64,000 nt of DNA from Strix aluco. Taxonomy: Eukaryota; Chordata; Aves; Strigiformes; Strigidae. Under the pieces are notes generated by a model. The model did no database searches, was not told the DNA's origin, and saw only the letters and a list, made by a program, of their open reading frames with translations. Numbering within the stretch: the stretch's first letter is position 1; each line of letters opens with the position of its first letter. Made by a program: the position numbers and the translations under genes. Location: assembly GCF_031877795.1 (NCBI RefSeq), contig NC_133934.1, forward strand, positions 106,952,610-107,016,609, written 5' to 3'. Shown one piece after another: positions 62,515 through 64,000 of this stretch.

Positions 62515-63158
62515 GGGAGGGAGGGAGGGAGGGAGGGAGGGAGGAAGGAAGGAAGGAAGGAAGGAAGGAAGGAAGGAAGGAAGGAAGGAAGGAAGGAAGG
62601 AAGGAAGGAAGGAAGGAAGGAAGGAAGGAAGGAAGGAAGGAAGGAAGGAAGGAAGGAAGGAAGGAAGGAAGGAAGGAAGGAAGGAAGGAAGGAAAAGAGG
62701 AGAGGAGAGGAGAGGAGAGGAGAGGAGAGGAGAGGAGAGGAGAGGAGAGGAGAGGAGAGGAGAGGAGAGGAGAGGAGAGGAGAGGAGAGGAGAGGAGAGG
62801 AGAGGAGAGGAGAGGAGAGGAGAGGAGAGGAGAGGAGAGGAGAGGAGAGGAGAGGAGAGGAGAGGAGAGGAGAGGAGAGGAGAGGGGAAAGGAAAGGAAA
62901 GGAAAGGAAAGGAAAGGAAAGGAAAGGAAAGGAAAGGAAAGGAAAGGAAAGGAAAGGAAAGGAAAGGAAAGGAAAGGAAAGGAAAGGAAAGGAAAGGAAA
63001 GGAAAGGAAAGGAAAGGAAAGGAAAGGAAAGGAAAGGAAAGGAAAGGAAAGGAAAGGAAAGGAAAGGAAAGGAAAGGAAAGGAAAGGAAAGGAAAGGAAA
63101 GGAAAGGAAAGGAAAGGAAAGGAAAGGAAAGGAAAGGAAAGGAAAGGAGAGGAAAGGA
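62515..63158. repeat. Composite purine microsatellite, about 640 bp
   Basis: Four blocks of different purine units follow each other without a break: GGGA (about 62515-62542, 7 copies), GGAA (about 62543-62694, 38 copies), GAGGA (about 62695-62885, 38 copies) and GGAAA (about 62886-63158, 54 copies). The plus strand has no pyrimidine across the whole tract. Frames through it are open in several registers on both strands but encode only low-complexity protein, so they are not genes. Confidence 0.97.
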
Positions 63159-64000
63159 CCTGTTTTCCACTGCAATGGAAGAATGGTGAAGCAGATTATC
63201 CCTCACATTCTCATTAAAATGCTCCTGCAAATTGATGCTTATGATTTGTCAGTGTCAAAATACTGGCTTCATATTTTAGAATATAGTAAAAAAAAATTTC
63301 CTCTTTCAGTGCTGTTGTGTTGATATGATGAGCTGTTGGCAGGATGGGGGAGAAGTTGTCTGGGGATGAATTTGCCTATGCATGTGCATGTGTATATAAG
63401 AAAGAGATGGGTAAATAAAGAGATTAGCACAGGGAGTAAGTGAATAGTGAGAACAGTAGTTAATTTGGAGCCAGCATTAAAAAGTAACAATATTTACTGC
63501 AGGAACTTGATTTTCTCCTTCTGTAAAATCAACATCAGGAGACAACTTGGATGTGTGGCACTCAGAAACACTATCTCCCTTTTCCTTCTCTATGGAGACA
63601 GAGTTTCCCTGGACAGAGTCCGGTTGTGATCACTTTGCCTATGTGTCAAGACTTTCCTATCTTTTGAATAGGATAGGCATATACTATATCCCTTTCTCTG
63701 GAAGATCTTGACAGCTGGGCACGAGGAACGCCTATAAGAGTAATTTATTGTTCTTATTACCTACTGTGCAGATGTTCTCCAGAAATTAGCACAGCATACT
63801 GCAGCCAGTCCCTCTGTCTCACCCCAGCCTTGACGTCACTGAGTGTCACCACTCCCCTCTACCCTGCTGGCCAGTTGTGTGGAGGGGCTTTCTCTGGTAT
63901 GGACCCTTTCTCAATATGGCCCTTTAGCAAGCAGGGTGGGAAGCCACTGGTATAATCTATACCAGTCAGCCAGCTGGTGTTTTCATCTTCTAGTTCAATA
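63159..64000. other. Right-end non-coding DNA
   Basis: No gene is recognised. A perfect cAMP-response element TGACGTCA lies at 63831-63838. In human the next gene after ZDHHC22 is TMEM63C, but nothing here resembles it. Confidence 0.45.
63831..63838. promoter_or_regulatory. Perfect CRE palindrome TGACGTCA
   Basis: This is an exact full CREB/ATF site in unannotated DNA about 4.2 kb upstream of the ZDHHC22 coding start. Use is not shown. Confidence 0.35.

Noticed and set aside
62382-63323. Open frames of 250-286 codons on both strands
   Set aside because: They lie inside the purine microsatellite, encode only low-complexity repeats such as KEGRKEGR or FLSFPFLS, and are open in several registers at once.
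1-64000. CRISPR arrays, bacterial-type operons, tRNA or rRNA genes
   Set aside because: None was seen. The window is vertebrate nuclear DNA, and the regular repeats present are microsatellites or LINE 3' ends.

Overview
This window is vertebrate nuclear DNA, almost certainly from a bird. It holds chicken-repeat-1 (CR1) LINEs of several ages, some with the typical 3' end of repeated ATTCTATG-like octamers. It also holds two solo LTRs of an avian-type endogenous retrovirus, two CpG islands, and two spliced genes recognisable from their proteins. Most of the DNA is AT-rich and non-coding. Only about 2 kb is protein-coding.

Layout: 1-23,350 is a gene-poor flank with three old antisense CR1 relics (about 1.2-2.7, 4.2-5.8 and 9.3-11.3 kb) and a younger, still partly readable sense CR1 at 12.4-14.4 kb. 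A CpG island (about 23.4-24.3 kb) with an NRF1-type palindrome is the likely promoter and untranslated first exon of CIPC, the CLOCK-interacting pacemaker gene. Its three coding exons follow on the plus strand (26,808-26,934; 27,848-28,017; 31,579-32,457; 391 residues), then a roughly 3.5 kb 3'UTR ending near an AATAAA at 36,001. From 36 to 54.5 kb is intergenic DNA with two solo LTRs (37,120-37,994 and 46,045-47,013, each with 5-bp target duplications), a short sense CR1 and antisense CR1 relics. ZDHHC22, a palmitoyltransferase gene, lies on the minus strand with two coding exons (59,619-59,058 and 54,783-54,518; 275 residues) and a CpG island just upstream (59.7-60.7 kb). Beyond it are pyrimidine-rich repeats, a small minisatellite and a striking 640-bp composite purine microsatellite (62,515-63,158).

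The tail-to-tail order CIPC then ZDHHC22 matches what I recall of human 14q24.3, which supports both identifications. The two genes are neighbours by synteny, not members of one pathway: CIPC represses CLOCK-BMAL1 transcription in the nucleus, and ZDHHC22 acylates membrane proteins in the secretory pathway. I found no sign of a new multi-gene system. The most interesting items are regulatory or structural: clock-type and NRF1 motifs at CIPC, an overlapping upstream ORF at the CIPC start, REST half-sites inside a minisatellite upstream of ZDHHC22, an 18-bp duplication in the ZDHHC22 coding exon, and the composite purine tract.
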